The notes: generated by a model not told the origin, from the sequence alone. A stretch of DNA of 64,000 nt from Kribbella sp. VKM Ac-2568 (GCF_004345365.1 NZ_SLVF01000007.1:1-64000), one strand, 5' to 3'; shown: positions 17,137-28,475, numbered from the stretch's first letter. Translations and numbers: made by a program.

Positions 17137-17838
17137 TCAGCGGGCGACGAGATAGACGATCACCGCCAACACAACGACGACGCCGAGCAGCACAGGCAGC
17201 AGACGTTTCGCCACCGAGCCCCCAGCGACCTGCATCAGATCAAGCGCGGCAGGCTCCTCCGCGTTCGTCACGCTGCCGCCTCCAGCCCCCTGCGCGGCGG
17301 TTGCCGGCGATGGCGAGGTCTCAGCCGGTGGCGTCACAACAGAAGCTGCTTGCCCAGGGGCGGCGGTTGGTCCCTCTTCGGTCCGGCCCAGATCATCTGC
17401 GGCGAGTTTGGCTTCCAGACAGTCGACGAACTGGCCGAGGAGTTTCTCGGACACCTGTTTGATCATGCCGCTGCCGAACTGGGCGACCTTGCCGGAGATC
17501 TTCAGGTCGGTGTCGATGCTGACCACCGTCTTGTCGCCGTCGGCGCGCAACCCGGCGCTGATCAGCGCGGACGCATTCCCCGCGCCGCGAGAGTCCTTGC
17601 CGCGGGCATCGATCACCGCGCGGTACGCCTGGTCGTCCTTCTCGGCGAACCGGGCGGTGCCGGAGAAGTCGCTGATCACCGGACCGAGCTTGACGCGCAC
17701 CTTGCCCTGATAGGTCTCGCCGTCGAACCCGGTCAGCTGCGCCCCCGGCATACAGGGGGCGATGCCCTCCAGATCGGTCAGTACTCGCCAGGCCTGCTCA
17801 ACCGGCACGCTGACGGTGAACTCGTCGGTGACCTTCAT
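17137..17838 (-). CDS. coxG: CoxG, membrane-anchored SRPBCC protein
   Basis: Residues 1-150 are a START/SRPBCC-type fold of the CoxG family (MKVTDEFTVSVPVEQAWRVLTDLEGIAPCMPGA, with the typical CMPGA). A Pro/Ala/Thr-rich linker follows and the last 25 residues are a hydrophobic helix, LLPVLLGVVVVLAVIVYLV, that would anchor the protein in the membrane. CoxG is thought to attach CO dehydrogenase to the membrane or pass electrons to quinones. The ATG overlaps the stop of the upstream MoxR gene (ATGA). Confidence 0.93.
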   Translation of the reverse strand: MKVTDEFTVSVPVEQAWRVLTDLEGIAPCMPGAQLTGFDGETYQGKVRVKLGPVISDFSGTARFAEKDDQAYRAVIDARGKDSRGAGNASALISAGLRADGDKTVVSIDTDLKISGKVAQFGSGMIKQVSEKLLGQFVDCLEAKLAADDLGRTEEGPTAAPGQAASVVTPPAETSPSPATAAQGAGGGSVTNAEEPAALDLMQVAGGSVAKRLLPVLLGVVVVLAVIVYLVAR

Positions 17839-18725
17839 CGGACCCCTTCGATCGGTTCGAACAGTTCGGCGATCGCGTCCCGGTCGTCTGGCGTCTTGGC
17901 GATCGCGCCCAACGTGCGCAGGCCGTCCTCGCGGCCGAGCGACGAGGCACCCAGCACCGTGAGCGCCGACACCCAGTCGATGGTCTCGGCCAGTCCTGGC
18001 GCCTTGTCGAGGTCCAGCCCACGAGCTCTGCCGACGAACTCGGTCGCACTCGCGATCAGCGCCTGGTTCGCCGTCGGCACCCGGCGGCGCACGATCCTGA
18101 CCGCCCGTGCGGGCTCCGGGAACTCGATCCAGTGATACAGGCAGCGCCGCCGGAGCGCATCATGCAGCTCGCGGCTCCGGTTCGACGTCAGTACGACGTA
18201 CGGCCGGCGCGCCGCGGTGAACGTGCCGAGCTCGGGAATCGTCACCGACGCCTCCCCGAGGAACTCGAGCAGCAGTGCCTCGAACTCGTCGTCAGCGCGA
18301 TCGATCTCGTCAACCAGCAGAACTGGCGGAACCGGACCTGTTGCGCGGACAGCGCGCAGGATCGGCCGTTCGGACAGGAACTCCTCGGTGAACAGATCCG
18401 CGTCCGCGAGCTTCTCGTGGCGAGACTCGGCCAGCCGGATCGCCAGCAACTGACGCTGGTAGTTCCACTCGTAGAGGGCCTCCCCCACCGTCAGGCCCTC
18501 ATAGCACTGCAGCCGGATCAGAGGTGCCTCGACCGCTGCTGCCAGGGCGATCGCCGAAGCAGTCTTGCCGACACCGGGCTCTCCCTCGAGCAGCAACGGC
18601 TGTCCGAGCGTCGACGCGAGAAACAGGGCGGTCGCGGTCCCCTCGTCGACCAGATGATCGACCGCGTCGAGGCGGCTGATCACCTCCTCGGGGTCGGCGA
18701 ACGGGCCGCCGGCGAGTCCTGTCAT
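17835..18725 (-). CDS. coxD: CoxD-type MoxR AAA+ ATPase
   Basis: The 296-residue product has Walker A GEPGVGKT at 48-55, Walker B LLVDEID and a sensor-1 TSNRSRE, with the MoxR helix insertions. In Oligotropha CoxD unfolds or remodels apo-CO dehydrogenase so that sulfur and copper can be inserted. The start at 18725 overlaps the stop of the MobA-like gene (ATGA); the longer in-frame opening upstream belongs to shadows of that gene. Stop and start also overlap with coxG. Confidence 0.93.
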   Translation of the reverse strand: MTGLAGGPFADPEEVISRLDAVDHLVDEGTATALFLASTLGQPLLLEGEPGVGKTASAIALAAAVEAPLIRLQCYEGLTVGEALYEWNYQRQLLAIRLAESRHEKLADADLFTEEFLSERPILRAVRATGPVPPVLLVDEIDRADDEFEALLLEFLGEASVTIPELGTFTAARRPYVVLTSNRSRELHDALRRRCLYHWIEFPEPARAVRIVRRRVPTANQALIASATEFVGRARGLDLDKAPGLAETIDWVSALTVLGASSLGREDGLRTLGAIAKTPDDRDAIAELFEPIEGVR

Positions 18726-19306
18726 GTCTCCGCCCCCCGCGCCAGCAGAGCCCGGTAGCCGTCCCAGTCGTCGACGTCCAGCGGAATGTTGCCCGAGGCC
18801 CGTACTTCCGTGACCGGACCGCGGCCGGACTCGATCAGCTTCCAGACCCCCTTGTCCCCGTGGAGGCCGGCCAGGTCGCCGAACACCTCCCGCCCGAACC
18901 AGAACGGATGCCCGCGCCCATCGTCGTACCGGCTGACGCCGATCGCGGTTCGAGCGTGCCCTACCAGTGACCGGACGGTGGCATCGGTGACTCCCGGCTG
19001 ATCGCCGAGCAGCAACACGATCCCGTCCGATCGCGGATCCACTGCCGCCAGAGCCGTCACGAGGGACGACGAGCAACCTGTACCGAACGCTGTGTTCTCC
19101 ACGATCTCGGCGCCGCTCAGGTCCACCTGGTCACGCACTTGGCCGGCGGCTCCGCCCAGCGTGACGATCAACTGGTCGAAGTCGCATTCCCGAGCGGTTC
19201 GGAGGACCGAATCCAGCAGAGTGCTGGCGCCGTACGGCAGCAGTTGCTTCGGTTCGCCCAAGCGTCGCGAGCCACCCGCCGCGAGAACCAGGCCTGTGAC
19301 GAACAC
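18722..19306 (-). CDS. MobA/MocA-like nucleotidyltransferase
   Basis: The 194-residue protein is a Rossmann-like nucleotidyltransferase: VLAAGGSRRLGEPKQLLPYG at residues about 7-26 binds the nucleotide, and LLLGDQPGV carries the metal-binding aspartate. Proteins of this type (MocA/MobA-like) attach CMP or GMP to molybdopterin. CO dehydrogenase uses molybdopterin cytosine dinucleotide, so a cytidylyltransferase role fits the setting. It starts with GTG at 19306, 6 nt after the XdhC-YHS gene. Confidence 0.88.
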   Translation of the reverse strand: MFVTGLVLAAGGSRRLGEPKQLLPYGASTLLDSVLRTARECDFDQLIVTLGGAAGQVRDQVDLSGAEIVENTAFGTGCSSSLVTALAAVDPRSDGIVLLLGDQPGVTDATVRSLVGHARTAIGVSRYDDGRGHPFWFGREVFGDLAGLHGDKGVWKLIESGRGPVTEVRASGNIPLDVDDWDGYRALLARGAET

Positions 19307-19312
19307 CGCGTC

Positions 19313-20200
19313 TCAACCCGCGACCTGTACTGCGTAGGCGTCCCGGCACCCGGTTCCACAGAACCAGTACTCGACTCCGTCGACCACCAGGTGGGGAGTC
19401 TCTGGGGTAACCACCACGGTCATGCCGCAGACCGGATCGATCACCTGGACAGGCGCGACAGGAGCTACGTCGGCCGTCGGGTGCAGGTTGTCCACCCGGA
19501 TCGCCCGGACCAGTTCGGCCAGGACAGACAGGGCGATCTCCCCCGCCGTCTCGGCGCCCAGCTCGAGGCCGACCGGAGTACGGACCCTGGACCGTTCCTC
19601 GTCGGACAGGCCGAGTTCGGCCAGTACGGCCTCTCCTCTCTTGCCGCTGGCAACCAGGCCCACATAGCCGACCCCGGCATCCAGCGCTGCCCGCATCGGA
19701 CCGAGTTCGTCGCGCCCTAGACCGGCAATGACGACAGCCGTGGTTCCTGGGGCCGGGGGCTTGCCGTCCAACCGGTCGATCGCGAAACCCGCCGCCGCCC
19801 CGACCGTAGCGATCGCTTCGGCGATCGGGGTGTCCCCCACGACTCCCACCAGTGCTGCCGGGATCTCAGGATGCAGGAAGATCTCCACCGCACCTCCGCT
19901 CAGACAAGGATTGGTGACGACCCTGGCCCCGGGGACATCCGGGAATCCAGTTGCATCCTCCGGCAGGATCCGGAGCAGAACCGCTTGACCGTCGGTCAGA
20001 GCCGAAAGTGCAGCTGACCGGACCGAGCCCTCCGTGCAGACACCGCCGACGAAGCCCTCTAGCGAGCCGTCCGCGAGCACTATCGCGTCGTCACCCGGCC
20101 GGGCCGAGGTCGGGCTCTCGGCTCGGACGACCACGGCGTGGACGAACGGCACCCGGGCGCCGGTCAGCTCGGCCACCCTGCTCGCCACTCGCTGAGTCAT
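19313..20200 (-). CDS. XdhC/CoxF-family protein fused to a YHS domain
   Basis: Residues 1-235 are an XdhC/CoxI family protein: an N-terminal domain with LEGFVGGVCTEG near 48-58 and a Rossmann part after 115. Residues about 254-290 are a YHS domain (DPVCGM at 255-260, then YWFCGTGCRDAY), a small metal-binding unit with CxxxC-type cysteines. XdhC proteins help insert the sulfurated molybdenum cofactor. A YHS domain might supply copper, which CO dehydrogenase also needs; that part is inference. It starts 7 nt after the coxL stop. Confidence 0.9.
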   Translation of the reverse strand: MTQRVASRVAELTGARVPFVHAVVVRAESPTSARPGDDAIVLADGSLEGFVGGVCTEGSVRSAALSALTDGQAVLLRILPEDATGFPDVPGARVVTNPCLSGGAVEIFLHPEIPAALVGVVGDTPIAEAIATVGAAAGFAIDRLDGKPPAPGTTAVVIAGLGRDELGPMRAALDAGVGYVGLVASGKRGEAVLAELGLSDEERSRVRTPVGLELGAETAGEIALSVLAELVRAIRVDNLHPTADVAPVAPVQVIDPVCGMTVVVTPETPHLVVDGVEYWFCGTGCRDAYAVQVAG

Positions 20201-20207
20201 CGCCGGC

Positions 20208-22597
<2,390 letters not shown>

Positions 22598-22601
<4 letters not shown>

Positions 22602-23155
22602 GTGATGCTCCCTGCACGTTCCGGAACTGCCTCGGTCGCCGGGTCGGGAACCTCCAGGTCGGCCGGCTCTGCCTCGGGCTGGTTCTGGTCGACACCGTTC
22701 GGGTGGGTAGCGGCCCAGCGAACGGAGCGGACGATCGTGGCGTAGCCGGTACAGCGGCAGATCTGCCCAGAGATCGCCTCGCGGATCTCCTGCTCGCCCG
22801 GATCGGGATTGCGGTCCAGCAGTGCGCGGGCCGTCATCATCATCCCCGGAGTACAGAATCCGCACTGCAGCCCGTGGCACTGCATGAACCCCTCCTGGAC
22901 CGGGTCAAGCCCATCCTCGGTTTCGAGCCCCTCGACGGTGCGGACCTCGTGGCCGCCGGCCATCGCCGCGAGCACGGTGCACGACTTCACCGGCTCGTCG
23001 TCCATCCAGACCACACACGTCCCACAGTTGCTGGTGTCGCAGCCCCAGTGCGTCCCGGTCAGCCGGAGCTGGTCGCGGAGGAAATGCACCAGCAGCGTCC
23101 GGCCCTCGATCTCGGCGGCCACTTCCTCGCCGTTCACGGTCATCGTGACCTGCAT
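22598..23155 (-). CDS. coxS: Aerobic carbon monoxide dehydrogenase small (iron-sulfur) subunit
   Basis: The 185-residue product has both 2Fe-2S sites of this family: C39, C44, C47 and C59 in the plant-ferredoxin-like N-terminal domain, and C98, C101, C133 and C135 (CGFC and CRC) in the helical domain next to the molybdenum cofactor. It passes electrons from CoxL to the FAD in CoxM. A C-terminal acidic tail of about 30 residues extends beyond the usual length. It starts 2 nt after the coxM stop. Confidence 0.97.
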
Positions 23156-23157
23156 GA

Positions 23158-24051
23158 TCAGCTCTCCTCCAGAGATCGGGGACCACTGTTGATCCGGTCC
23201 ACCGCGGTCCGCAGCGCCCGCTGGGTCAGCTCATCGGCCAGATGCCGCTTGTACTCCGCGCTGCCGCGCATGTCCGTCACCGGGTCGCAGCTGGCGGCGG
23301 CGATCTCTCCCGCACGGCGGTAAAGGTCCTCCGATGGAGGACTGCCCCGCAGTGCTTCCGAGATCGCGGGGATGCCGGTGGTGTTCGGCCCGACCGCGGC
23401 CAGCCCGACGCGGGCATCGCTGATGACGCCGTCCTCGAGCCACACCGCTGCACCCGCCGATACCACGGCCCAGTCACCGGCGCGCCGCTCAACCTTGTGA
23501 TAGGCGCTCGATCCACCCGGGCGAATCGGCAGACGGATCTCGATCAAGATCTCGTCCTCCCCCACGGCAGTCTCGTACGGCCCCCGGTAGAACTCGTCCA
23601 TCGTGACGACCCGTTCCCCCGACGGGCCGCGAATCACGCAGCTCGCGTCGAGCGTCGTACAGACGGCTGAGAGGTCTTCGGACGGATCCGCCTGGCACAG
23701 CGAGCCACCGATCGTGCCGCGGTTGCGGACCACCGGGTCGGCGATCACCTTCTCCGCGTCGCGAAAGATCGGGAAGGCCTCCGCCAGCTCCGCCGACTCG
23801 AGCAACTCGCGGTGCCGGGTCAGCGCCCCGACCCTGACCTGGCCGGGCTCCACCGTGACGTACCCGAGCTCGCCGTGGAGGTCGTTGATGTCGATCAGGT
23901 ACTCGAAGTTGGCCAGCCGGAGCTTCATCATCGGCAGCAGGCTGTGGCCGCCGGCGACCAGCCGAGCCGTGCTCCCCAACCGCTCCAGCAATCCGATGGC
24001 CTGATCGACACTCGTCGCACGTTCGTATTCGAAGGGCGCTGGAACCTGCAT
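23158..24051 (-). CDS. coxM: Aerobic carbon monoxide dehydrogenase medium (FAD) subunit
   Basis: The 297-residue FAD-binding subunit has both diagnostic loops: AGGHS at 33-37 and TIGGS at 113-117, followed by ADPSEDL. The start at 24051 is supported by AAGGAG 7 nt upstream; an in-frame start at 24099 lacks one. It is the first gene of the leftward cox operon, in the order M-S-L typical of form I loci. Upstream lies a divergent region with a perfect inverted repeat at 24116-24135. Confidence 0.97.
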   Translation of the reverse strand: MQVPAPFEYERATSVDQAIGLLERLGSTARLVAGGHSLLPMMKLRLANFEYLIDINDLHGELGYVTVEPGQVRVGALTRHRELLESAELAEAFPIFRDAEKVIADPVVRNRGTIGGSLCQADPSEDLSAVCTTLDASCVIRGPSGERVVTMDEFYRGPYETAVGEDEILIEIRLPIRPGGSSAYHKVERRAGDWAVVSAGAAVWLEDGVISDARVGLAAVGPNTTGIPAISEALRGSPPSEDLYRRAGEIAAASCDPVTDMRGSAEYKRHLADELTQRALRTAVDRINSGPRSLEES

Positions 24052-24115
24052 ACGGGGCTCCTTCAGGAGGTTGTGTGCTGATCGCACCGCCTGTTCCATC
24101 GATGTGTCAACGGCT

Positions 24116-24135
24116 ACCTAAGACAACGCTTAGGT
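24116..24135. promoter_or_regulatory. Inverted repeat upstream of coxMSL
   Basis: ACCTAAG and CTTAGGT are perfect 7-bp arms around ACAACG, 64 nt before the coxM start and 87 nt before the divergent xdhC-like gene. The dyad resembles sites for LysR or TetR-type proteins. It is the best candidate operator for CO dehydrogenase control. Confidence 0.55.
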
Positions 24136-24221
24136 GCGCAGGCGGAGCGGACACCAACTGATCGCGGAGACCCCGGCGAGTGGCCCGGTCCGGCTACCGT
24201 CGACCGCGGGAGGAGGCTCGC

Positions 24222-24536
24222 ATGCGGGATCTGCTGGACGACATCGATCGCTGGCGCGCCGATGGCTGCGCAGTGGTCATCGCCCGGGTTGTCGACGTGG
24301 ATGGCTCGGGTCCGCGCGGGCCCGGCGCGGCAATGGCGATCAATGACCGGCTGGAGGTGACCGGCTCGGTCTCGGGCGGCTGCATCGAGGGTGCGCTGGT
24401 GACAGCGGCCGAGGAGGTCTTCGAGACCGGAGCGCGATCGGTCCATACCTTCGGTTACTCCGACAGCGAGGCGTTCTCGGTCGGACTGACGTGCGGCGGC
24501 ACCATTCGGGTCTTCGTCGAACCACTCGACTGGTGA
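24222..24536 (+). CDS. Short XdhC/CoxI N-terminal-domain protein
   Basis: The 104-residue product consists only of the XdhC/CoxI N-terminal domain: VVIARVVDVDGSGPRGPGAAMAI, then VSGGCIEGALVTAAEEVF and LTCGGTIRVFVEPL. A strong GGAGGAGG precedes the ATG at 24222. Its stop overlaps the next start (GTGA), and the next protein carries the Rossmann half, so the two are probably a split XdhC acting in molybdenum cofactor insertion for the divergent cox operon. Confidence 0.92.
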   Translation: MRDLLDDIDRWRADGCAVVIARVVDVDGSGPRGPGAAMAINDRLEVTGSVSGGCIEGALVTAAEEVFETGARSVHTFGYSDSEAFSVGLTCGGTIRVFVEPLDW

Positions 24537-25321
24537 CAACCTTGTACGACGAACTGGCGGTGGCGCTGCGAGCCGAGCAACCGATCGCGCTGGCCACCGT
24601 CGTCGAAGGACCTGGAGCGGGCAAGAAGCTTCTCGTTCCCGATCGGGGCGAATGTGTCGGGACCTTGGGTGATCCCCGACTGGACCACGCTGTCAGCCGC
24701 GACGCTCTCGGCGCCCTGGCCGCCGGAGCCACCGGAATCCGTCACTATGGAGCGCACGGCGAGCCGGAGCACGACGAGGTGACCGTCTTCATCGAGTCCT
24801 TCGCCGCCCCTCCCCGAATGATCATCTTCGGCGCCGTCGACTTCGCCGCCGCGCTCACGAACGCCGCCAAGCTACTGAAGTACTCCGTCACGGTCTGCGA
24901 TGCGCGGCCGATCTTCGCCACCCCGAACCGCTTCCCAGCGGCCGATGAGGTCGTCGTCGACTGGCCCCAACGACTGCTGGCCCGGATCGGCCCGGACCTC
25001 ACCAGCCGGGACTCGATCTGCATTCTCACCCACGACGCCAAGTTCGATGTCCCGGCAATCGTCGCCGCCCTCGACACCGATGTCGGCTACCTCGGCGTGA
25101 TGGGCAGCCGCAGCACTCACCGCGACCGGCTTGCACGCCTCCGCGCGGAGGGTGTCACCGACGAGGCCCTGACCCGCCTACACGCCCCGATCGGCCTCGA
25201 CCTCGGCGCCCGCACCCCAGAGGAGACCGCTGTCTCCATCTGCGCCGAAATCATCGCCACCCGCGCCGGCCTCAACCAGATCCGCCCCCTGAGCCTGGTC
25301 AAAACCCCCATCCACCACTAA
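24533..25321 (+). CDS. XdhC/CoxI-family protein with Rossmann domain
   Basis: From the GTG at 24533 the 262-residue protein has a partial N-terminal XdhC-like domain and a C-terminal XdhC Rossmann domain (MIIFGAVDFAAALTNAAKLLKY and VGYLGVMGSRSTHRDRLARL, ending GLDLGARTPEETAVSI). It pairs with the short protein upstream. Together with the YHS fusion, the locus has three XdhC-family genes. Its 3' end overlaps the convergent HD gene by 4 nt. Confidence 0.92.
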   Translation: MTTLYDELAVALRAEQPIALATVVEGPGAGKKLLVPDRGECVGTLGDPRLDHAVSRDALGALAAGATGIRHYGAHGEPEHDEVTVFIESFAAPPRMIIFGAVDFAAALTNAAKLLKYSVTVCDARPIFATPNRFPAADEVVVDWPQRLLARIGPDLTSRDSICILTHDAKFDVPAIVAALDTDVGYLGVMGSRSTHRDRLARLRAEGVTDEALTRLHAPIGLDLGARTPEETAVSICAEIIATRAGLNQIRPLSLVKTPIHH

Positions 25322-25944
25322 CCACCCTCGACCTCGCCGTACTGAGCAGCGTCGAGAGGGTTGGCGGCCATTCTGGTGCTGAGGCCGGACTGCACTGCGC
25401 GTGCGGCGGAGCTGCCGGTCTTGCGCTCGGCCTGAGCCTGGAAGCAGGCGAGGAACTCGTCAGCGAGCCCGAGACGGGGGTGCTGCTGGAGTACTTCGGC
25501 CCGGAAGGCAGGACTGAAGTCGTCGATGTTCTTCCCCACGATGTCCAACGCCGCCGCCCGCGACATCAGGTGACCTTCGGGATCGCCGGCTACGTCCACG
25601 TCGGGCCACATGTGCCTGACGATGACTTCGCCGAGGCGTTCGCGGCGTTCGCGCGGCCAGCCTGCACCGGCGGTGAACACCCGGGCGATATGGCCGGCGG
25701 CCTCCTCGAAGGAGACGGAGTGACTGTCGAACTCCGGCACCAGGCTGATGTCGTGGAACATCGCAGCCACGAACAGCAGCTCGGCGTCGTACGGGATGCC
25801 GTGCAGCCTGCCGTAGGCAGCCGCCCACACGTAGACGCGGCGCGAGTGGCTCAGCAAGGCGGAGGACTGGTAGGCGGAGGCAATCTCCAAGGCCGCCGAC
25901 GAGGCGGCCGTGTCAGGAATCACGAGGTCGTCCAAAACGATCAT
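25318..25944 (-). CDS. HD-domain phosphohydrolase-like protein
   Basis: The 208-residue protein has the metal-binding pattern of an HD domain: H33 (SHSRRVYVW), the H64-D65 pair (AMFHDISL) and later conserved histidines and aspartates. It resembles cyanamide hydratase and other small HD proteins; the substrate is unknown. I start at the ATG at 25944. No ribosome site is present and a TACCGT box lies 6 nt upstream, so the message may be leaderless. Confidence 0.85.
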   Translation of the reverse strand: MIVLDDLVIPDTAASSAALEIASAYQSSALLSHSRRVYVWAAAYGRLHGIPYDAELLFVAAMFHDISLVPEFDSHSVSFEEAAGHIARVFTAGAGWPRERRERLGEVIVRHMWPDVDVAGDPEGHLMSRAAALDIVGKNIDDFSPAFRAEVLQQHPRLGLADEFLACFQAQAERKTGSSAARAVQSGLSTRMAANPLDAAQYGEVEGG

Positions 25945-25945
25945 G

Positions 25946-26086
25946 CTTCGACGGTACGGCGCGGAAGGCCCGCGCCCCTGGTCCATTCCGATCCCACGAT
26001 CATGGGCCATTCACCGCAGAAGCGGCCCATCACCTCCACCTCCAAGTGGCCCAACCACGGCGGCCCGCGAGTGCGTACCGTCGAAG
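25946..26086. repeat. Widely spaced 13-bp inverted repeat in a divergent promoter region
   Basis: CTTCGACGGTACG at 25946-25958 recurs as its exact complement CGTACCGTCGAAG at 26074-26086, one copy next to each divergent gene start region (HD protein and oxidoreductase). Each contains TACCGT, a plausible -10 box, so the pair may be matched promoters or a shared regulator's two sites. Confidence 0.5.
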
Positions 26087-26120
26087 TCGAACCAGTACAA
26101 CGACTACCGCGAGGACCTTC

Positions 26121-27041
26121 ATGCGTGCCATCACTGTCCGGGACCGCGAGGCCGGCGTCGGCGGACTGTCCCTGACCGAGCTGCCCTACCCCCACGCCGC
26201 CGAGAACGACGTCATCGTGCAAGTCCACGCCGCCGGCTTCACCCGCGGCGAGCTGGAATGGCCAGCGACGTGGACCGACCGCGCCGGCCGCGACCGCACC
26301 CCAAGTGTCCCCGGCCACGAACTGTCGGGGGTGGTCGTCGAGTTCGGCTACGGCACCACCGGTCTCACGATCGGTCAGCGGGTCTTCGGACTGACCGACT
26401 GGGCCCGCAACGGTTCGCTCGCGGAGTACGCCGCCGTGGAGGCCCGCAACCTGGCCTCGCTCCCCGCCGACGTCGACCACGTCGCCGCGGCCGCTCTACC
26501 GATCTCCGGCCTGACGGCTTGGCAGGCCCTGTTCGACCACGCCCACCTGAAAGCAGGCCAAACCGTCCTCATCCACGGGATCGGCGGTGCCGTCGGCTAT
26601 ATCGCCGCACAACTGGCCCGCGAGGCAGGAGCCCACATCATCGGCACCGGCCGAGCCTCCGATCAGGACGCGGCCTCCGATCTAGGCGTCCATACCTTCC
26701 TCGACCTGGATGGCGAACACTTGGAGGACGCCGGCGAGGTCGACGTGGTGCTCGACGTGATCGGCGGCGAGATCCGCGACCGCTCCACCGCGCTGGTACG
26801 CCCCGGCGGCACGCTCGTCACGATCGCCGGTCCACCCACCATCCAGCCCCACGACGGCCGAGCCATCTTCTTCGTCGTCGAGCCCAACCGCGAACAGCTG
26901 ACCCAGCTGGCCACCCGCCTCCACGGCGGCCGGCTCACACCGCTCGTCAACACCGTCCGCCCCCTGACCGACGCCCCCGCCGCCTTCACCCCCGACGGAC
27001 GCACCCGGGGCCGAACGATCATCAAGGTGACCGCGGACTGA
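26121..27041 (+). CDS. NADP-dependent quinone oxidoreductase-like medium-chain reductase
   Basis: The 306-residue protein belongs to the zinc-free quinone oxidoreductase branch of the medium-chain dehydrogenase family: VPGHELSGVV near 62-71, LPISGLTAWQAL, and the nucleotide-binding IHGIGGAVGYIAAQLA near 153-168. The zinc-ligand cysteines of alcohol dehydrogenases are absent. GAGGA lies before the ATG at 26121. Its target is probably a quinone or an enone. Confidence 0.9.
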   Translation: MRAITVRDREAGVGGLSLTELPYPHAAENDVIVQVHAAGFTRGELEWPATWTDRAGRDRTPSVPGHELSGVVVEFGYGTTGLTIGQRVFGLTDWARNGSLAEYAAVEARNLASLPADVDHVAAAALPISGLTAWQALFDHAHLKAGQTVLIHGIGGAVGYIAAQLAREAGAHIIGTGRASDQDAASDLGVHTFLDLDGEHLEDAGEVDVVLDVIGGEIRDRSTALVRPGGTLVTIAGPPTIQPHDGRAIFFVVEPNREQLTQLATRLHGGRLTPLVNTVRPLTDAPAAFTPDGRTRGRTIIKVTAD

Positions 27042-27050
27042 CATTTGCGC

Positions 27051-28475
27051 TCAGGTGGCGGCGGGGCCGAACCACTTGGGGAGATGGGTGAGGAGATCCT
27101 GCTGGTCCTCGCCGACCCAGGCCACGTGGCCGTCGGGCCGCAGCAGCGCCGCGGGGAGGTCCAGTTCCTCGCTGACGTCGACGACGTGGTCGACCCGGTC
27201 TGCCCAGCCCGCCACCGAGAGCCGGCCGGTCTGGTCGAGCAGCAGACCGCGGCCTCCGTGCATCAGCTCGTAGAGGCGACCCCGCTTCAGCTCCACGTCC
27301 CGCAGCCGTCCGCCGAGCAGCGCATGCCCCTCGCCGAAGTCGTAGCGGATCCCGATCGCGGTGATCTTCTCGACCAAGTACCGGTTCACGTCCTCGAAGT
27401 CCATCAGTTCCTCCACCAGCCGGCGCGCTGCCTGGGGACCCGGCTCGGTGGACATCAGCTCCATCTGCGCACGGGTGTTGTTCAGCACGTCGGCGGCCAC
27501 CGGGCGCCGTTCGGACTGGTAGCTGTCCAGCAGCCCTTCCGGTGCCCAGCCGTTGACCTCGGCGGCCAGTTTCCAGCCCAGGTTGAACGCGTCCTGGACG
27601 CCGAGGTTGAGCCCCTGCCCGCCGGTCGGCGGGTGGATGTGGGCCGCGTCGCCGGCCAGCAGCACCCGGCCGGTCCGGTAGCTCTCGGCCAGCCGGGTCG
27701 CGTCGCCGAAGCGGGAGAGCCAGCGCGGTGAGTGCGCGCCGAAGTCGCTGCCGGCGGTCACCCGCAGCTGCTGCTTGAGCTCCTCGAGGGTCGGTGGGAC
27801 TCTCGGGTCCTCGGCCACCCCCTCGGCGGGTACGCCGACGCGGTACACCCCATCCCCGAGGGGCATGACGCCGAACCGCAGCTGGGTCTTGCGGACTTCG
27901 GTGTTCGCGGCGGTCAGCGTCTCCATCGACGCGGTCAGCTCCATCTCGCCCAGCAGGGTCTCGACCGTGGTGGGCTCACCGGGGAAGCCGATGCCGAGCA
28001 GCTTGCGCACCGTACTGCGGCCGCCGTCGCAGCCGACGAGGTACCGCGAGCGCAACTGCGTGCGGTCGGCCAGCTCGGCGGTCACTCCGTCCTCGTCCTG
28101 GCTCAGCCCGACCAGTTCGCAGCCGCGCCGGAGCTCGGCACCGGCCTCGATCGCATGCTCGGTCAGCAGGCGGTCGGTGGTGGTCTGCGGGATGCCGAGG
28201 ATGTACGCATGTGCGGTGTCCAGCCGGTCCGGTGCCGGCTTGCGGATGCCGGCGAAGCCGCCGACCGGGTACTGCGTGCCGAGCGCGAGGAACCGCTCCA
28301 GCAGACCGCGCTGGTCCATCACTTCGATGCTGCGCGCGTGCAAGCCGAGCGAGCGGACGATCGGGGTCGGCTCGGTGTCCTTCTCCAGCACGAGCACGTG
28401 CACGCCGTGCAGCCGCAACTCGCTCGCCAGCATCATGCCGGTCGGTCCGCCGCCGGCAACGATCACGTCAATCAT
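27051..28475 (-). CDS. rox: Rifamycin monooxygenase (Rox-type FAD hydroxylase)
   Basis: The 474-residue protein is very close, as I remember it, to Rox: FAD motif GGGPTG at 8-13, LHARSIEVMDQRGLLERFLALG, the CDGGRSTVRKLLG segment, GDAAHIHPPTGGQGLNLG, and a C-terminal GHVAWVGEDQQDLL. Rox hydroxylates the naphthoquinone core of rifamycins and opens the ansa ring, giving resistance. GGGGG lies 6 nt before the ATG at 28475; the long open frame upstream is not coding. About 100 nt upstream is a rifamycin-associated element, which fits inducible resistance. Confidence 0.93.
   Translation of the reverse strand: MIDVIVAGGGPTGMMLASELRLHGVHVLVLEKDTEPTPIVRSLGLHARSIEVMDQRGLLERFLALGTQYPVGGFAGIRKPAPDRLDTAHAYILGIPQTTTDRLLTEHAIEAGAELRRGCELVGLSQDEDGVTAELADRTQLRSRYLVGCDGGRSTVRKLLGIGFPGEPTTVETLLGEMELTASMETLTAANTEVRKTQLRFGVMPLGDGVYRVGVPAEGVAEDPRVPPTLEELKQQLRVTAGSDFGAHSPRWLSRFGDATRLAESYRTGRVLLAGDAAHIHPPTGGQGLNLGVQDAFNLGWKLAAEVNGWAPEGLLDSYQSERRPVAADVLNNTRAQMELMSTEPGPQAARRLVEELMDFEDVNRYLVEKITAIGIRYDFGEGHALLGGRLRDVELKRGRLYELMHGGRGLLLDQTGRLSVAGWADRVDHVVDVSEELDLPAALLRPDGHVAWVGEDQQDLLTHLPKWFGPAAT

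Noticed and set aside
18726..19076. Extension of the MoxR ATPase frame upstream of 18725
   Set aside because: It is a shadow of the nucleotidyltransferase gene; the Walker A position and ATGA overlap fit 18725.
22602..22880. Extension of coxL upstream of 22601
   Set aside because: It overlaps coxS in another frame; the ATGA overlap and family length support the start at 22601.
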